Positions 36,716-46,295 of a stretch of 64,000 nucleotides of DNA are shown piece by piece. A program made the translations under genes and the position numbers. The DNA is from Bradyrhizobium barranii subsp. apii. Its GTDB lineage: Bacteria; Pseudomonadota; Alphaproteobacteria; Rhizobiales; Xanthobacteraceae. The notes below the pieces were generated by a model, which had not been told where the DNA came from, ran no database searches, and worked only from the letters and a program-made list of their open reading frames with translations. The stretch covers positions 9,435,501 to 9,499,500 of the forward strand of contig NZ_CP096255.1 of assembly GCF_011516635.5 (NCBI RefSeq). Reading direction: 5' to 3'. How positions within the stretch are numbered: the first letter of the stretch is position 1; every line of letters starts with the position of its first letter.

Positions 36716-38649
36716 GCGAGGCACTCCTCATAATCGGTGCGCTGCGCAGGCGGCTGCCGCGGCGCGGCCTCGTCATCGTCGACGATCTTGCCGGCGAACG
36801 CCGCGCGCGAGATCGATTTTGAACGGCAGTAATAAAGGCTCTTCACCCCACGCTTCCACGCCGTCCAGTGCAGCATGTGGAGATCCCACTTATCGACCTC
36901 GGCCGGCAGATAGAGGTTGATTGACTGACTCTGGCAGATGAATGCGGCCCGGTCGCCTGCAAGCTCGACGATCCAGCGCTGGTCGACCTCGAAGGCGGTG
37001 CGAAACACCGCTTTCTCGTGTTCCGACAGAATGTCGAGATGGGCGACCGAACCCTCCTGCGCAATGATCGACTGCCAGGTCACCGGGGTGTCGGCGCCCT
37101 TGGCGATCAGTACCCTGGTCAGATGAGGATTACGTACCGAGATGGCACCAGACAACGTCTTGTGGGTGTAGATGTTGGCCGGGATCGGCTCGATGCATGC
37201 GCTGGTGCCGCCGCAGATGATGCTGATCGAAGCAGTCGGCGCGATCGCGATCTTCTGGCTGAAGCGCTCCATCACGCCACGTTCCAGGGCGTCCGCGCAC
37301 GGGCCACGCTCGCGAGCAAGGGCGACGGATGCCGCGTCGGCATCACCCCGGATCTTCCGAAACATCTTTAGATTGAATGATTTCGCCAAGCCACTCTCCA
37401 TTGGAATGCCATTCGCCTGGAGGAACGAGTGGAAGCCCATGACGCCAAGTCCGACCGAGCGCTCGCGCAGGGCGGCGTAGCGGGCCCGCTTCATACCCTC
37501 CGGCGCCGTCGTGATGAAGTGGGTGAGCACGTTGTCGAGGAAGCGCATGACGTCCTCGATGAAGCCGGGTTCCTCATTCCATTGGTCCCAAGTCTCGAGG
37601 TTGAGCGATGACAGACAGCACACCGCGGTGCGCTCCTCGCCGCGATGGTCGATGCCGGTCGGGAGCGTAATCTCGCTGCACAGGTTGGAGGTCGAGACCT
37701 TGAGACCGAGCTCGCGCTGGTGCTTGGGAAGCGCGCGATTCACAGTGTCGATGAACAAGAGATAAGGCTCGCCTGTCTGCAACCGGTTCTCAAGAATGCG
37801 TTGCCATAGCTGTCGCGCGTCGATCTCGCGGACGACCTCGTTCGTCTTCGGGCTGCGCAGAGCGAACGCGGTGCCGGCGCCCACGGCACGCATGAACTCG
37901 TCGGTGAGGTTGATGCCGTGATGCAGGTTGAGGCTCTTGCGGTTGAAGTCGCCGGACGCCTTGCGGATCTCGAGAAACTCCTCGATCTCGGGATGCTGGA
38001 TATCGAGATAGACCGCCGCCGAGCCGCGCCGCAACGAGCCCTGGCTGATCGCCAGCGTCAGGCCGTCCATGACGTGGATGAACGGGATGACGCCTGAGCT
38101 GACGCCGCCCTTCACCTTCTCTCCGATCGAGCGAACATTGCCCCAGTACGTGCCGATACCGCCCCCGTTGGAGGCAAGCCACACGTTTTCGTCCCAGGTG
38201 CCAACGATGCCTTCGAGCGAGTCCGACACCGAGTTAAGGAAGCACGAGATTGGCAGGCCGCGCGTGGTGCCGCCATTGGACAGCACCGGCGTGGCTGGCA
38301 TGAACCACAGCCGAGACATCGCGTCATAGAGACGTTGGGCGTGCGCAACATCGTCCGCGAAGGCACAGGACACCCGCGCGAACATGTCCTGGACGCTTTC
38401 GCCGACGAGCAGATAACGATCGGTCAGCGTTAGCTTGCCGAACGCGGTCAGCAGGCCGTCGCGCGATCGATCGAGCGTGAGATCGGACGGCTTTGGCAAT
38501 GGCGCGAGAGGCCGCGGCAGCGGAGGCGATGACGGCGGCGGCACAACACACCGCTGAGGCGCGGCAGACTTTGGCCGCGCCGGCCACGGCCGCACACTCG
38601 GCCACTCAATTAGATGACCATGCTGATTGAAATCGTAAGACGGCGACAT
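36706..38649 (-). CDS. nrdA: Class I ribonucleotide reductase alpha subunit (NrdA)
   Basis: 647 residues from ATG 38649. It reduces ribonucleoside diphosphates using the radical supplied by NrdB. Active-site features are in place: Cys136 (PISCFLNS), Cys324 and Glu326 in SNLCSEI, Cys344/345 (AVCCLSSLN), the tyrosine pair in SLYYCRSK and a C-terminal Cys pair (ECLACQ). The N-terminus lacks a full ATP-cone and is Pro-rich instead (VVPPPSSPPLPRPLAPLPKP), so allosteric activity control may be absent. It is shorter than E. coli NrdA (761). A longer start at 38688 is possible. Confidence 0.93.
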   Translation of the reverse strand: MSPSYDFNQHGHLIEWPSVRPWPARPKSAAPQRCVVPPPSSPPLPRPLAPLPKPSDLTLDRSRDGLLTAFGKLTLTDRYLLVGESVQDMFARVSCAFADDVAHAQRLYDAMSRLWFMPATPVLSNGGTTRGLPISCFLNSVSDSLEGIVGTWDENVWLASNGGGIGTYWGNVRSIGEKVKGGVSSGVIPFIHVMDGLTLAISQGSLRRGSAAVYLDIQHPEIEEFLEIRKASGDFNRKSLNLHHGINLTDEFMRAVGAGTAFALRSPKTNEVVREIDARQLWQRILENRLQTGEPYLLFIDTVNRALPKHQRELGLKVSTSNLCSEITLPTGIDHRGEERTAVCCLSSLNLETWDQWNEEPGFIEDVMRFLDNVLTHFITTAPEGMKRARYAALRERSVGLGVMGFHSFLQANGIPMESGLAKSFNLKMFRKIRGDADAASVALARERGPCADALERGVMERFSQKIAIAPTASISIICGGTSACIEPIPANIYTHKTLSGAISVRNPHLTRVLIAKGADTPVTWQSIIAQEGSVAHLDILSEHEKAVFRTAFEVDQRWIVELAGDRAAFICQSQSINLYLPAEVDKWDLHMLHWTAWKRGVKSLYYCRSKSISRAAFAGKIVDDDEAAPRQPPAQRTDYEECLACQ

Positions 38650-38754
38650 CGGCAACCCCGCGATGTTAGGGGGTGAAGCCACGCGCACGACTTGCGAGGA
38701 GACGGGTCAAACGTCCCAGGCTGCAAGCGACGCACGGGGCACCCCGCCCGAGGA

Positions 38755-38940
38755 CGTTCTATTCTGTCGCGGCAGGTCTCCTGGCTCGCGGGTCGCTGCG
38801 GCTGTCGGCCTTCCCGGTGCTGTCGCGGCCAGTGACCATTATGACAACCGCTCGCCGCTTACAGTTGCGGGGGCAGCCCCGGAATAGCCGTTACCGGCGC
38901 ACCGGGTTCTCTCTTAGCTTCCACCCTACTAGATGCAGAA
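38755..38940 (-). ncRNA. Cobalamin riboswitch upstream of nrdAB
   Basis: On the minus strand the order of conserved blocks is AACCCGGTG, the core GGGGCTGCCCCCGCAACTGT, GTCACTGG, GGGAAGGCCGAC, and the closing B12-box side GAGCCAGGAGACCTGCC. These are the hallmarks of the adenosylcobalamin riboswitch. It ends about 110 bp before the nrdA start. A GC-rich segment after it (CCTCGGGCGGGGTGCCCC) could form the expression platform. Expected effect: nrdAB is off when B12 is plentiful. Confidence 0.92.
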
Positions 38941-39563
38941 TGGAAGACCGTGGCAGATCTACATACAGACGCCGCGCGTCGAGATTCGTCAAGGCTTGTG
39001 GCAGGGGAGTCGAGACGCAGGACGCCACGTCCGCTCCGGGTCCGGGCCCGCAACGCTGTGTTCGAGCAAATGCCCCCCCTGCTTCGGCCCATTCCGTGAA
39101 AAGAGTGGCAGCATTTTGATTTCGATGCTCCGTCGCGATGACGGGTGCCTATGCGAGTCCGCGTTGGATAGGAATCCGTTCGGCGAAGGTTCTGGGCGAT
39201 GCTGGCGAGGGATAATCTCGTGACGCGCAACGTTTGGCTTGAAATTCAAAGCGGTCGAGAATGCGATCGAGCTGCGCCAGCAAGGTGTTGCTCTTCTTGT
39301 GGAACTGGCGTGAGGTGCGTCCCTGCCATGATCGTGCGATCTCGGTGGCTTGCCGCGCGCGCCAGATCGAGCGCGATAGCTCCACAAATGCTTGTGGTAC
39401 CACTGAGCCTTCAACGCGCAACAGTCGCCGTCGCGCTTGCTGACGTGGCCAAGTGTTTTGGCGCCATGATTTACCAGAGCTCCGATCGCAGTAATGACCG
39501 TGCCGGCACAACGGTTGTCCTCACTTGCGTGGTCATGGATGAAGCCGCCAAGGAGGCTCGATC
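38941..39563. other. Non-coding stretch between riboswitch and tts box
   Basis: About 620 bp. Open frames on both strands lack domains or plausible starts. One minus-strand piece (RSIWRARQATEIARSWQGRT and SNTLLAQLDRILDRFE) has protein-like composition and could be a small-gene relic, but I cannot name it. Confidence 0.35.
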
Positions 39564-39596
39564 TTAGTCAGCTTTTCGCAAGCTGTCCCTGCTAGC
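39564..39596 (+). promoter_or_regulatory. Strong tts box
   Basis: The site begins TTAGTCAGCTTTTCGCAAGC, continues TGTCCCTGCTAGC, and matches the consensus across GTCAGCTTTTCG and AAGCT. It lies 51 bp upstream of the small gene at 39648, so the upstream in-frame ATG at 39597 is too close to be the start. Confidence 0.85.
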
Positions 39597-39647
39597 ATGA
39601 AGCGGATAGGTCATCTCGCGGCGACGCCGCTATCCGGGTGTTACGAC

Positions 39648-39845
39648 ATGAACGCAGCCGATATTAATGCAACAGCGCCGCAGGTTGGCGCCCCCTCCGA
39701 CACCGCCGAGAGCGGCGGCGATGACACGCGTGCAGCGCTACTGCGCCGAGCATTCGAAAAGGCTCTCGTTTCCGTCGCCACGCAAGTCATAAGCGATTCC
39801 CAGTCGGATATGGATGAGGCCATGAGCGAGCTTGATGATGGGTGA
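39648..39845 (+). CDS. Small TtsI-regulated protein, candidate T3SS needle/secreted subunit
   Basis: 65 residues. The N-terminus is unstructured (MNAADINATAPQVGAPSDTA), and the second half is one amphipathic helix (RAALLRRAFEKALVSVATQV) with an acidic tail (SDMDEAMSELDDG). Size, helix and tts-box control resemble the small secreted proteins NopA/NopC of rhizobia, NopA being the probable pilus/needle subunit; I cannot decide between them or exclude a new family. The start is fixed by the tts box ending at 39596. An IS3 copy begins about 50 bp downstream. Confidence 0.6.
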   Translation: MNAADINATAPQVGAPSDTAESGGDDTRAALLRRAFEKALVSVATQVISDSQSDMDEAMSELDDG

Positions 39846-39940
39846 GCCGATGCTCGGCGCCACATAGAGATACAGCCCGCTGAGCTGCTGCCGGTTTGAT
39901 GGACACCGAGATTAGGTGTTTCATGAAGCCGGAGGTGGCG

Positions 39941-40231
39941 ATGAAAAGACGGAAGTTCAGCCGCGAGTTCAAGGTCGAGGCGGTCAAGCTGGTGCGGGAC
40001 CGTGGGGTGCCGGTGGCGCAAGCCGGCCGTGACCTGGATGTTCATGAGAATGTTCTCCGCAAATGGGTGAAGGAGTTGGGCTCCGACCCGGCGCAAGCCT
40101 TTCCCGGCCACGGGCAGATGAAGCCGGAGCAGCAGGAGATCGAGCGGCTGCGCCGTGAGGTCGCCAAGCTGAAGGCCGAGCGGGATATCCTAAAAAAGGC
40201 CGCAGCCTACTTCGCGAAGGAAGCGACATGA
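39941..40231 (+). CDS. IS3-family OrfA
   Basis: 96 residues from ATG 39941 (MKRRKFSREFKVEAVKLVRD). HTH_Tnp_1-type helix-turn-helix with VAQAGRDLDVHENVLRKWVK, then a coiled-coil region (EIERLRREVAKLKAERDILK). Its stop overlaps the orfB start by 4 bp. It appears intact. Confidence 0.88.
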   Translation: MKRRKFSREFKVEAVKLVRDRGVPVAQAGRDLDVHENVLRKWVKELGSDPAQAFPGHGQMKPEQQEIERLRREVAKLKAERDILKKAAAYFAKEAT

Positions 40232-41045
40232 AGTTCGCCTTCGTCGCGAAGCACCGGACGATCTGGCCGGTGGCATGGCTATGCGATGCGCTGGGAGTGT
40301 CGCGGTCGGGCTTCCATGCCTGGCTGAATCGCTCTCCCAGCACCAGATCCCGCAGCGACGAGGAGCTCGGCGGCAAGGTCAAGGCCAGCTTCGCCGCCAG
40401 CGACCGCACCTATGGCGCACGCCGGGTGTGGCGTGACCTGCTCGCCGACGGGGCGGATTGCGGCCTGCACCGGATTGAGCGGCTGATGCGCCTGCAAGGC
40501 TTGCGGGCGCGGCCGCGACGTCGGCGCTTGCCGAAGGACAGCGGCGATCGACAGCTCGAGACCGTACCGGCGAACCTCCTTGACCGGCAGTTCGCCGCCG
40601 AGCGGCCGAACCAGAAGTGGATCGCCGACTTCACCTATCTCTGGACGGCCGAAGGCTGGCTCTATGTCGCAGCGGTGATCGACCTGTTCTCACGCCGCGT
40701 GGTGGGCTGGTCGATGAGTGCCGCCATGACGGCACAGCTCGTGACGGACGCATTGTTGATGGCCGTCTGGCGGCGCGGCAAGCCGGATGCACTGTTGCAT
40801 CACTCCGACCAGGGCAGCCAGTACACCAGCGAGCAGTTCCAGCGCCTGATGGCCGACCACGGCATCGTTTGCAGCATGAGCTGGAGAGCTTCTTCTCCTC
40901 GCTCAAGACCGAGCGTACGGCCAACAAGATTTATCGAACCAGAGATGAGGCACGCGCCGATGTGTTCGACTACATCGAACGATTTTACAACCGCGCATCA
41001 GAACACCCATCTGTCTATGTTGTTGAAGAGAAGAGACTTTGCTGA
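40228..41045 (+). pseudogene. IS3-family OrfB with internal deletion
   Basis: The N-terminal two-thirds is good IS3 integrase-type sequence (YGARRVWRDLLADG, IADFTYLWTAEGWLYVAAVI, LHHSDQGSQYTSEQFQRL). At about 40878, after IVCSMS, roughly 30-35 bp that should encode RSGNVWDNAAM are missing, and the frame shifts; the remaining catalytic part (ESFFSSLKTERTANKIYRTR) continues in another frame to 41045. The third catalytic acid is therefore out of frame and the protein dead. Confidence 0.85.
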
Positions 41046-41209
41046 TTGGGATGCGATCCCGTGGGGTATCTTGGGTTCTGTCGCGCTCGTTCGGCGATAG
41101 ATTGAGCGGCAGTTGTTATCAGCGAGGCGCGGGCGAAGATCCACGGGCCGTCCGACAGCGGATGGAAGGCTTCGATTTCGCCGGCTTCAGCGGCCAGCTG
41201 CGGATTCCG

Positions 41210-41330
41210 ATTTATTCCGGCCGGGTATTCCGACTTGAAGCCGGCCATCGTTCCGATTTGAAGCCGGCCACGATTCCGAAATGAAACCGGCCGGCATTCC
41301 GATTTGAAGCCGGCCGGGTTTTGGAAGTCG
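41210..41330 (+). repeat. Subterminal IS21 repeats
   Basis: Tandem-like copies of ATTCCGA(N)TGAAGCCGGCC at roughly 20-27 bp spacing; inverted copies lie at 46355-46420. In IS21 such repeats are transposase-binding sites. Confidence 0.8.
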
Positions 41331-41653
41331 GCGTTTTCGTTTGGGTCAGTCCTTCAGGCATCAAGTCCCTCGTTGATCCACGAGGGGAAGCGGATGCCGG
41401 CCAAGAGAGAACTGACCATGCGACAGATACGACAGATGCTGCGGCTTGCCCGTGATGGGGTGAGCGCCCGGGAGATCGGGTGCATGTTTCGCGGGATCGT
41501 GAGCACGGATTTCAGGGGATCGTGAGCAGAGATTTCAGACGATCGTGAGCACGGATTTCGCGGGATCGTGAGCAGCTTTTCAGCAACTCAGCCCGCTTCG
41601 GCCGACAACTCAACCGGCTTAGGAACTGCCTCGTCAGTGAACGAGGAAGGCCG

Positions 41654-43195
41654 ATGCCCACCCAGAGATTGTCGATGCGCCGGATCAAAGAGGTTCTCCG
41701 CTTAAAACATGTTCAAGGCTTGCCGGAGCGAGCCATCGCGCGCACCTTGGGCATCAGCAACGGCGCCGTGCACAGCTATCTACGCCGAGCCGGGGCTGCC
41801 GGGCTGAACTGGCCGTTGCCGGCCGGAATGAGCGACGAGGACCTGGAGCTGCTGCTTTTCCCGGCGCCGAGGCCTGCGTCGCAGAGCCCCCAGCGGGCCG
41901 TTCCCGACTGGGGCTATGTCGACAAGGAGCTGCGCCGACGCAACGTGACCCGTCGGCTGCTGTGGGACGAGTATCGCGCCACCCATCCCGATGGCTTCGG
42001 CTACACCTGGTTCTGCACGACGTACGAGGCCTGGAAGGGGCGAGCCCGGCCTTCGATGCGGCAGACGCATCTGGGCGGCGAGAAGGTTTTCGTGGATTTC
42101 GCCGGCGACACCATCGACGTCATCGATCCCTCAAACGGGGAAGTGCAGTCGATGAAGCTGTTCGTCGCGGCGATGGGCGCCTCCAACTATACCTATGCCG
42201 AGGCCTGTCCAAGCGAGGGGCTCGCCGACTGGATCCGGGTCCACATCAATCTTTTCGCCTTCCTCGGCGGCGTGCCGACATTCGTAGTCTGCGACAATCT
42301 CAAGGCCGCCGTCACCAATCCCGACCGCCACGATCCCGGCCTCAACCGAACCTATGCCGAGATGGCGAGCCATTACGGCACGGCCATTCTCGCAGCCCGG
42401 CCGCGGCGCCCAAAAGATAAGGCAAAGGTCGAAGTTGCGGTGCAAGTCGCCCAGCGATGGATTCTGGCGCGGCTGCGCAACCAACGCTTCTTTTCGTTGG
42501 CGGAGCTGAACGCAGCCATCAAAACACTCGTCGTCGAACTCAATGCAAGGCAGATGCGCGACTTTGGCGCCAGTCGCGCCGAACTGTTCGCCGAGCTCGA
42601 CAAGCCCAAGCTTACAAAGCTGCCGGACCAGGCTTACGCTTTCGCACGCTGGAAGCGATGCCGGATCGGCCCCGACTATCATATCGAGATCGATGGACAC
42701 TGGTATTCCGCGCCGTATCGGCTCATCCGTGAGCTTGTCGACGCACGCATCGATGACAGAACGGTCGAGATCTTCCACAACGGCCGCAGGATCGCCAGCC
42801 ACGCCCGCGCGCCCAACCGGCGGGGCCACACCACCATCGCCGACCATATGCCCAGCGCCCATCGGCGCTACGGTCAATGGACGCCCGCCGGAGTGATCGT
42901 CGCCGGCGAGCGGATCGGTCCGTCGACCGCCGCCTTCTTCCAGGCCGTGATCGCGGCCCGGCCGCATCCCGAGCAAGGCTTTCGCACCTGCCTCGGCATT
43001 CTGTCACTGGTCAAAAGCTACAGCGCGGAGCGCGTCGAAGCGGCCTGCCGGCGCGGCATTCTGATCAAGGCGCGATCCGTCGCCTCGATCCGCTCCATCC
43101 TCCAGAACGGTCTGGATCGTACCTTTCTCGACGAGCCCTCCGAACACCAACCCCTGCGCCACGGCAACATCCGCGGCCGCGATTATTTTCACTGA
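41654..43195 (+). CDS. istA: IstA transposase (inner IS21)
   Basis: 513 residues. N-terminal HTH (LPERAIARTLGISNGAVHSY), DDE core with acids in VFVDFAGDTIDV, VVCDNLKAAVTN and DKAKVEVAVQ, then the C-terminal domain (YHIEIDGHWYSAPYRLIREL). It is intact and is followed after 16 bp by istB. Works with IstB in cointegrate or simple insertion. Confidence 0.95.
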   Translation: MPTQRLSMRRIKEVLRLKHVQGLPERAIARTLGISNGAVHSYLRRAGAAGLNWPLPAGMSDEDLELLLFPAPRPASQSPQRAVPDWGYVDKELRRRNVTRRLLWDEYRATHPDGFGYTWFCTTYEAWKGRARPSMRQTHLGGEKVFVDFAGDTIDVIDPSNGEVQSMKLFVAAMGASNYTYAEACPSEGLADWIRVHINLFAFLGGVPTFVVCDNLKAAVTNPDRHDPGLNRTYAEMASHYGTAILAARPRRPKDKAKVEVAVQVAQRWILARLRNQRFFSLAELNAAIKTLVVELNARQMRDFGASRAELFAELDKPKLTKLPDQAYAFARWKRCRIGPDYHIEIDGHWYSAPYRLIRELVDARIDDRTVEIFHNGRRIASHARAPNRRGHTTIADHMPSAHRRYGQWTPAGVIVAGERIGPSTAAFFQAVIAARPHPEQGFRTCLGILSLVKSYSAERVEAACRRGILIKARSVASIRSILQNGLDRTFLDEPSEHQPLRHGNIRGRDYFH

Positions 43196-43211
43196 AGCCA
43201 AGGAGACCTGT

Positions 43212-43973
43212 ATGCTCAACCATCCCACCCACGAACGCCTGATCGAGCTCGGCTTGAGCGGCATGGCCAAGGCCTTCGAGGAGCAGCGACGATCGCCTGA
43301 TCTCGAAGCCTTGCCGTTCGAAGATCGCATCGGCCTGCTGGTCGACCGGGAAGCGGCGGAACGCGACACCAGGCGGCTCACCACGCGCCTCAAGCTGGCC
43401 TCGCTCCGCCAGAATGCCTGCGTGGAGGACGTCGATTTGCGCACGCCGCGGGGTATCGACCGGGCCGTCTTCGCCAAGCTCGCCAGCGGCGACTGGATCG
43501 ATCGCCACGAGAATTTGCTCATAACCGGGGCGACCGGATTGGGCAAAAGTTGGTTAGCCTGTGCCCTCGGCCACAAGGCCTGCCGAGATAATCGCTCGGT
43601 CCTCTATCACCGCGTCCCAAGATTGTTCGAAGCGTTGGGGCTCGCGCGGGGCGATGGACGTTATGCCCGCTTGCTCAAAACCCTTGGCCGCGCCCAGGTT
43701 CTGATTTTGGATGATTGGGGATTGTCGGTGCTCACCGCTGCCGAGCGGCGCGATCTACTGGAAATCCTTGACGATCGCCATGGCCGCTCCTCCACCATCG
43801 TAACCAGCCAACTCCCTGTGGACACATGGCACGAAGTTATCGGAGATCCCACGCTAGGCGACGCGATTCTGGATCGCCTCGTCCACAACGCTCACCGCCT
43901 CCAGCTTGCTGGCGAAAGCATGCGAAAACGCAACGCCAAAACCATCACCCTTGACGAGCAGCCAGAACGCTGA
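43212..43973 (+). CDS. istB: IstB ATPase (inner IS21)
   Basis: 253-residue AAA+ helper of IS21 transposition. Walker A is GATGLGKSW near residue 104 and Walker B is VLILDDWGL. The N-terminal LIELGLSGMAKAFEEQRRSP is the IstB signature. A clear RBS (AAGGAG) precedes the ATG. Confidence 0.95.
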   Translation: MLNHPTHERLIELGLSGMAKAFEEQRRSPDLEALPFEDRIGLLVDREAAERDTRRLTTRLKLASLRQNACVEDVDLRTPRGIDRAVFAKLASGDWIDRHENLLITGATGLGKSWLACALGHKACRDNRSVLYHRVPRLFEALGLARGDGRYARLLKTLGRAQVLILDDWGLSVLTAAERRDLLEILDDRHGRSSTIVTSQLPVDTWHEVIGDPTLGDAILDRLVHNAHRLQLAGESMRKRNAKTITLDEQPER

Positions 43974-45524
43974 CCCTATCACCGCCTCGGCCGGAGCGAG
44001 GCTGCTCACGATCGTCTGAATTCGGCGCTCATGATCGCGCGAAATCGCTGCTCACGATCACTGAAATATGCAGATCGGGCGCACGCTCGGGGTGGCGCGC
44101 AGCACGATCCAGGACAATCTCAAGCGTGCCTCGACTGCCGGGCTGGCGTGGCCTTTGGCGGGCGATCTGACCGACGCCGTTCTTGAACAACGTCTGTTTG
44201 CCCATGCCGGCGTCAGGCGCGGCTTCCGCCGGCGCCGGGAGCCGGATTGGGCCTCGCTGGCCTGTGAGCTGAAGCGGCCTGGCGTCAATCTGATGGTGCT
44301 GTGGGAGGAGTACCGGGCGGTCCATCCGGAAGGTTATGGCTACAGCCGGTTCTGCGATTTATTCCGGGAATTCGAGCGGCGGCTGTCTCCGACGATGCGG
44401 CAGGACCATCCGGCCGGCGACAAGGTCTTTGTCGATTACTCCGGCAAGAAGATCATGATCGTTGATCGCGCAACCGGGGTTGTGCGCGACGCGGAGATCT
44501 TCGTCGCCGTGCTTGGCGCCTCGAATTACACCTACGCCGAGGCGACCTGGACGCAGACACTTCCGGACTGGATCGAGGCTCATGTCCGAATGTTCCGGTT
44601 CTTTGGCGGGGTGCCACGCCTCGTCGTCCCTGACAATCTGAAGTCCGGCGTGCACCGGGCGTCGTTCTACGACCCCGAAATCAATCGCAGCTACGGGATG
44701 ATGGCGTCCCATTACGGCGTTGGCATCCTTCCGGCACGGCCAAGAAAGCCCCGGGATAAGGCAAAAGTGGAAGCCGGAGTGCGTTTTGCCCAGACCTATA
44801 TCCTCGGGCGGCTTCGCCGGCAGACCTTCTTCTCGCTGGCTGAGGCGAATGCGGCAATCGCCGCCGCGCTGGAGCGCATCAACGCCCACGTCATGCGCCG
44901 GATCGGCGTCAGCCGCCGACAATTGTTCGAGACCGTCGAGATGCCTGTCCTGGCGCCGTTGCCGGATGCCGACTATCAGTTCGCGGAATGGCTCCTGGCC
45001 CGCGTCTCGCTCGATTATCACGTCGAGGTCGACGGCTTCTTCTACTCAGTTCCACACGGCCTGATCCGGGAGCAGGTCGACGTTCGCGCCACCACCCGGA
45101 CCATCGAGTTGTTCCATCGGGGTTTGCGTGTTGCTGCTCACCAGCGCCGTTATGGCGGCCGCCGGCACGGCACTGATCCCGATCACATGCCCAGTGCGCA
45201 TCGGCGTTACGCCGAGTGGACTCCCGATCGATTCCGGCGCTGGGGGCGGTCGATCGGGCCCAACACCGAGGGGCTCGTTCTCGCCATCCTGGCCAATCGG
45301 CCTCATCCCGAACAGGGATTCCGGACCTGTCTCGGCGTGCTTCGGCTGTTCAAGGATATTGATCCCGAACGCGCCGAGCTGATCGCGGCCCGCGCGGTCG
45401 CGGTCAGCGCACTGACCTACAAGAGCATCGCCTCCATCATCGCCAACAAGCTCGAACGCAGTTCTCGCGATACCGAGGACGCGATCATCGAACATCCCAA
45501 TCTGCGCGGCCCCGGTTACTTCCA

Positions 45525-46295
45525 TTGAAAGGATTATCCAGCATGCTCACCCATCCCACCCTCGACCTGCTGCATAGCCTTGGTCTCCACGGTATGGCCA
45601 AAGGCTTCAAGGACCTCGATGCCCAGTCCGAAGCGCGCAGCCTCGAACACGCCGAATGGCTGGCGTTGCTCCTGGAACACGAGAAAACGCTGCGCCAGCA
45701 AAAGCGGTTCGAAAGCAGAGCTCGAGCCGCCAAGCTGCGTCATGCCGCCTGCGTCGAGGATGTCGATTACCGCGCTATCCGCGGCCTCGACCGCACGCTC
45801 TTTCTAAAACTCGCCGCTGGCGACTGGATCCGGGCACGACATAATCTCCTTGTTACCGGGCCGTGCGGCGTCGGCAAGAGCTGGCTCGCTTGTGCCCTCG
45901 GCAACAAGGCTTGCCGAGACGACTTCTCAGTTGCCTACCATCGTGTGCCGCGTCTCTTCGCCGCTCTCGCACTCGGCCGCGCCGATGGCCGCTATACCAA
46001 GATGCTGCGGGCGATCGCACGACTTGATCTGCTGATCCTGGACGACTGGGGACCAGAACCTCTCGACGCCGACCAGCGCCGTGATTTGCTCGAAATCGTC
46101 GAGGATCGATACGAAGCCCGCTCGATTATCGTCACCAGCCAGCTGCCCGTCGATCGCTGGTACGAAATCATCGGCAACCCCACCATCGCCGACGCGATTC
46201 TCGATCGCCTCGTCCACAATGCCTACCGCATCGAACTCAAAGGAGAGAGCCTCAGGAAGCAGAAGCAACCCGCTCAAGATCAACCGGTCTCTTGA
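45525..46295 (+). CDS. istB: IstB ATPase (outer IS21)
   Basis: 256 residues, intact, overlapping the istA stop by 4 bp. Walker A is GPCGVGKSW and Walker B is LLILDDWGP. An internal ATG at 45543 (MLTHPTLDLLHSLGLHGMAK), preceded by GGA, is an equally likely start. It is about as diverged from the inner IstB as expected for a different IS21 subgroup. Confidence 0.93.
   Translation: MKGLSSMLTHPTLDLLHSLGLHGMAKGFKDLDAQSEARSLEHAEWLALLLEHEKTLRQQKRFESRARAAKLRHAACVEDVDYRAIRGLDRTLFLKLAAGDWIRARHNLLVTGPCGVGKSWLACALGNKACRDDFSVAYHRVPRLFAALALGRADGRYTKMLRAIARLDLLILDDWGPEPLDADQRRDLLEIVEDRYEARSIIVTSQLPVDRWYEIIGNPTIADAILDRLVHNAYRIELKGESLRKQKQPAQDQPVS

Larger units (their letters stand above)
39897..41060 (+). 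mobile_element. IS3-family element, right end lost
   Basis: The left end looks like TGATGGACACCGAGATTAGG just before orfA. orfA is intact, and orfB has an internal deletion. No matching right inverted repeat was found before the IS21 element at 41199, so the right end is degraded; its position here is approximate. Confidence 0.55.
41481..44072 (+). mobile_element. Inner IS21-family element with 7 bp target duplication
   Basis: Ends are TGCATGTTTC...GATCGTGAGCA (left) and its inverted form ending GAAATATGCA (right). GATCGGG is duplicated at 41474-41480 and 44073-44079. Several GATCGTGAGCA subterminal repeats occur at both ends. Length is 2592 bp, with istA and istB. Intact ORFs, ends and target duplication point to a recent transposition. 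Confidence 0.92.
41394..45528 (+). pseudogene. IstA of the outer IS21, split by an inserted IS21
   Basis: Codons 1-29 (MPAKRELTMRQIRQMLRLAR, ending SAREIG) lie at 41394-41480. The reading frame resumes at 44080 with RTLGVARSTIQDNLKRAS and runs to 45528 with the IstA catalytic blocks (VFVDYSGKKIMI, PDNLKSGVHRASFYDPEINR, RDKAKVEAGV). Removing 41481-44079 (the element plus one target copy) restores a single frame of 511 codons with an intact N-terminal helix-turn-helix. So only the insertion inactivates it. Confidence 0.9.

Noticed and set aside
39597..39647. Earlier start (ATG 39597) for the small tts-controlled gene
   Set aside because: It directly abuts the tts box, so it would lie upstream of any transcription start from that promoter.
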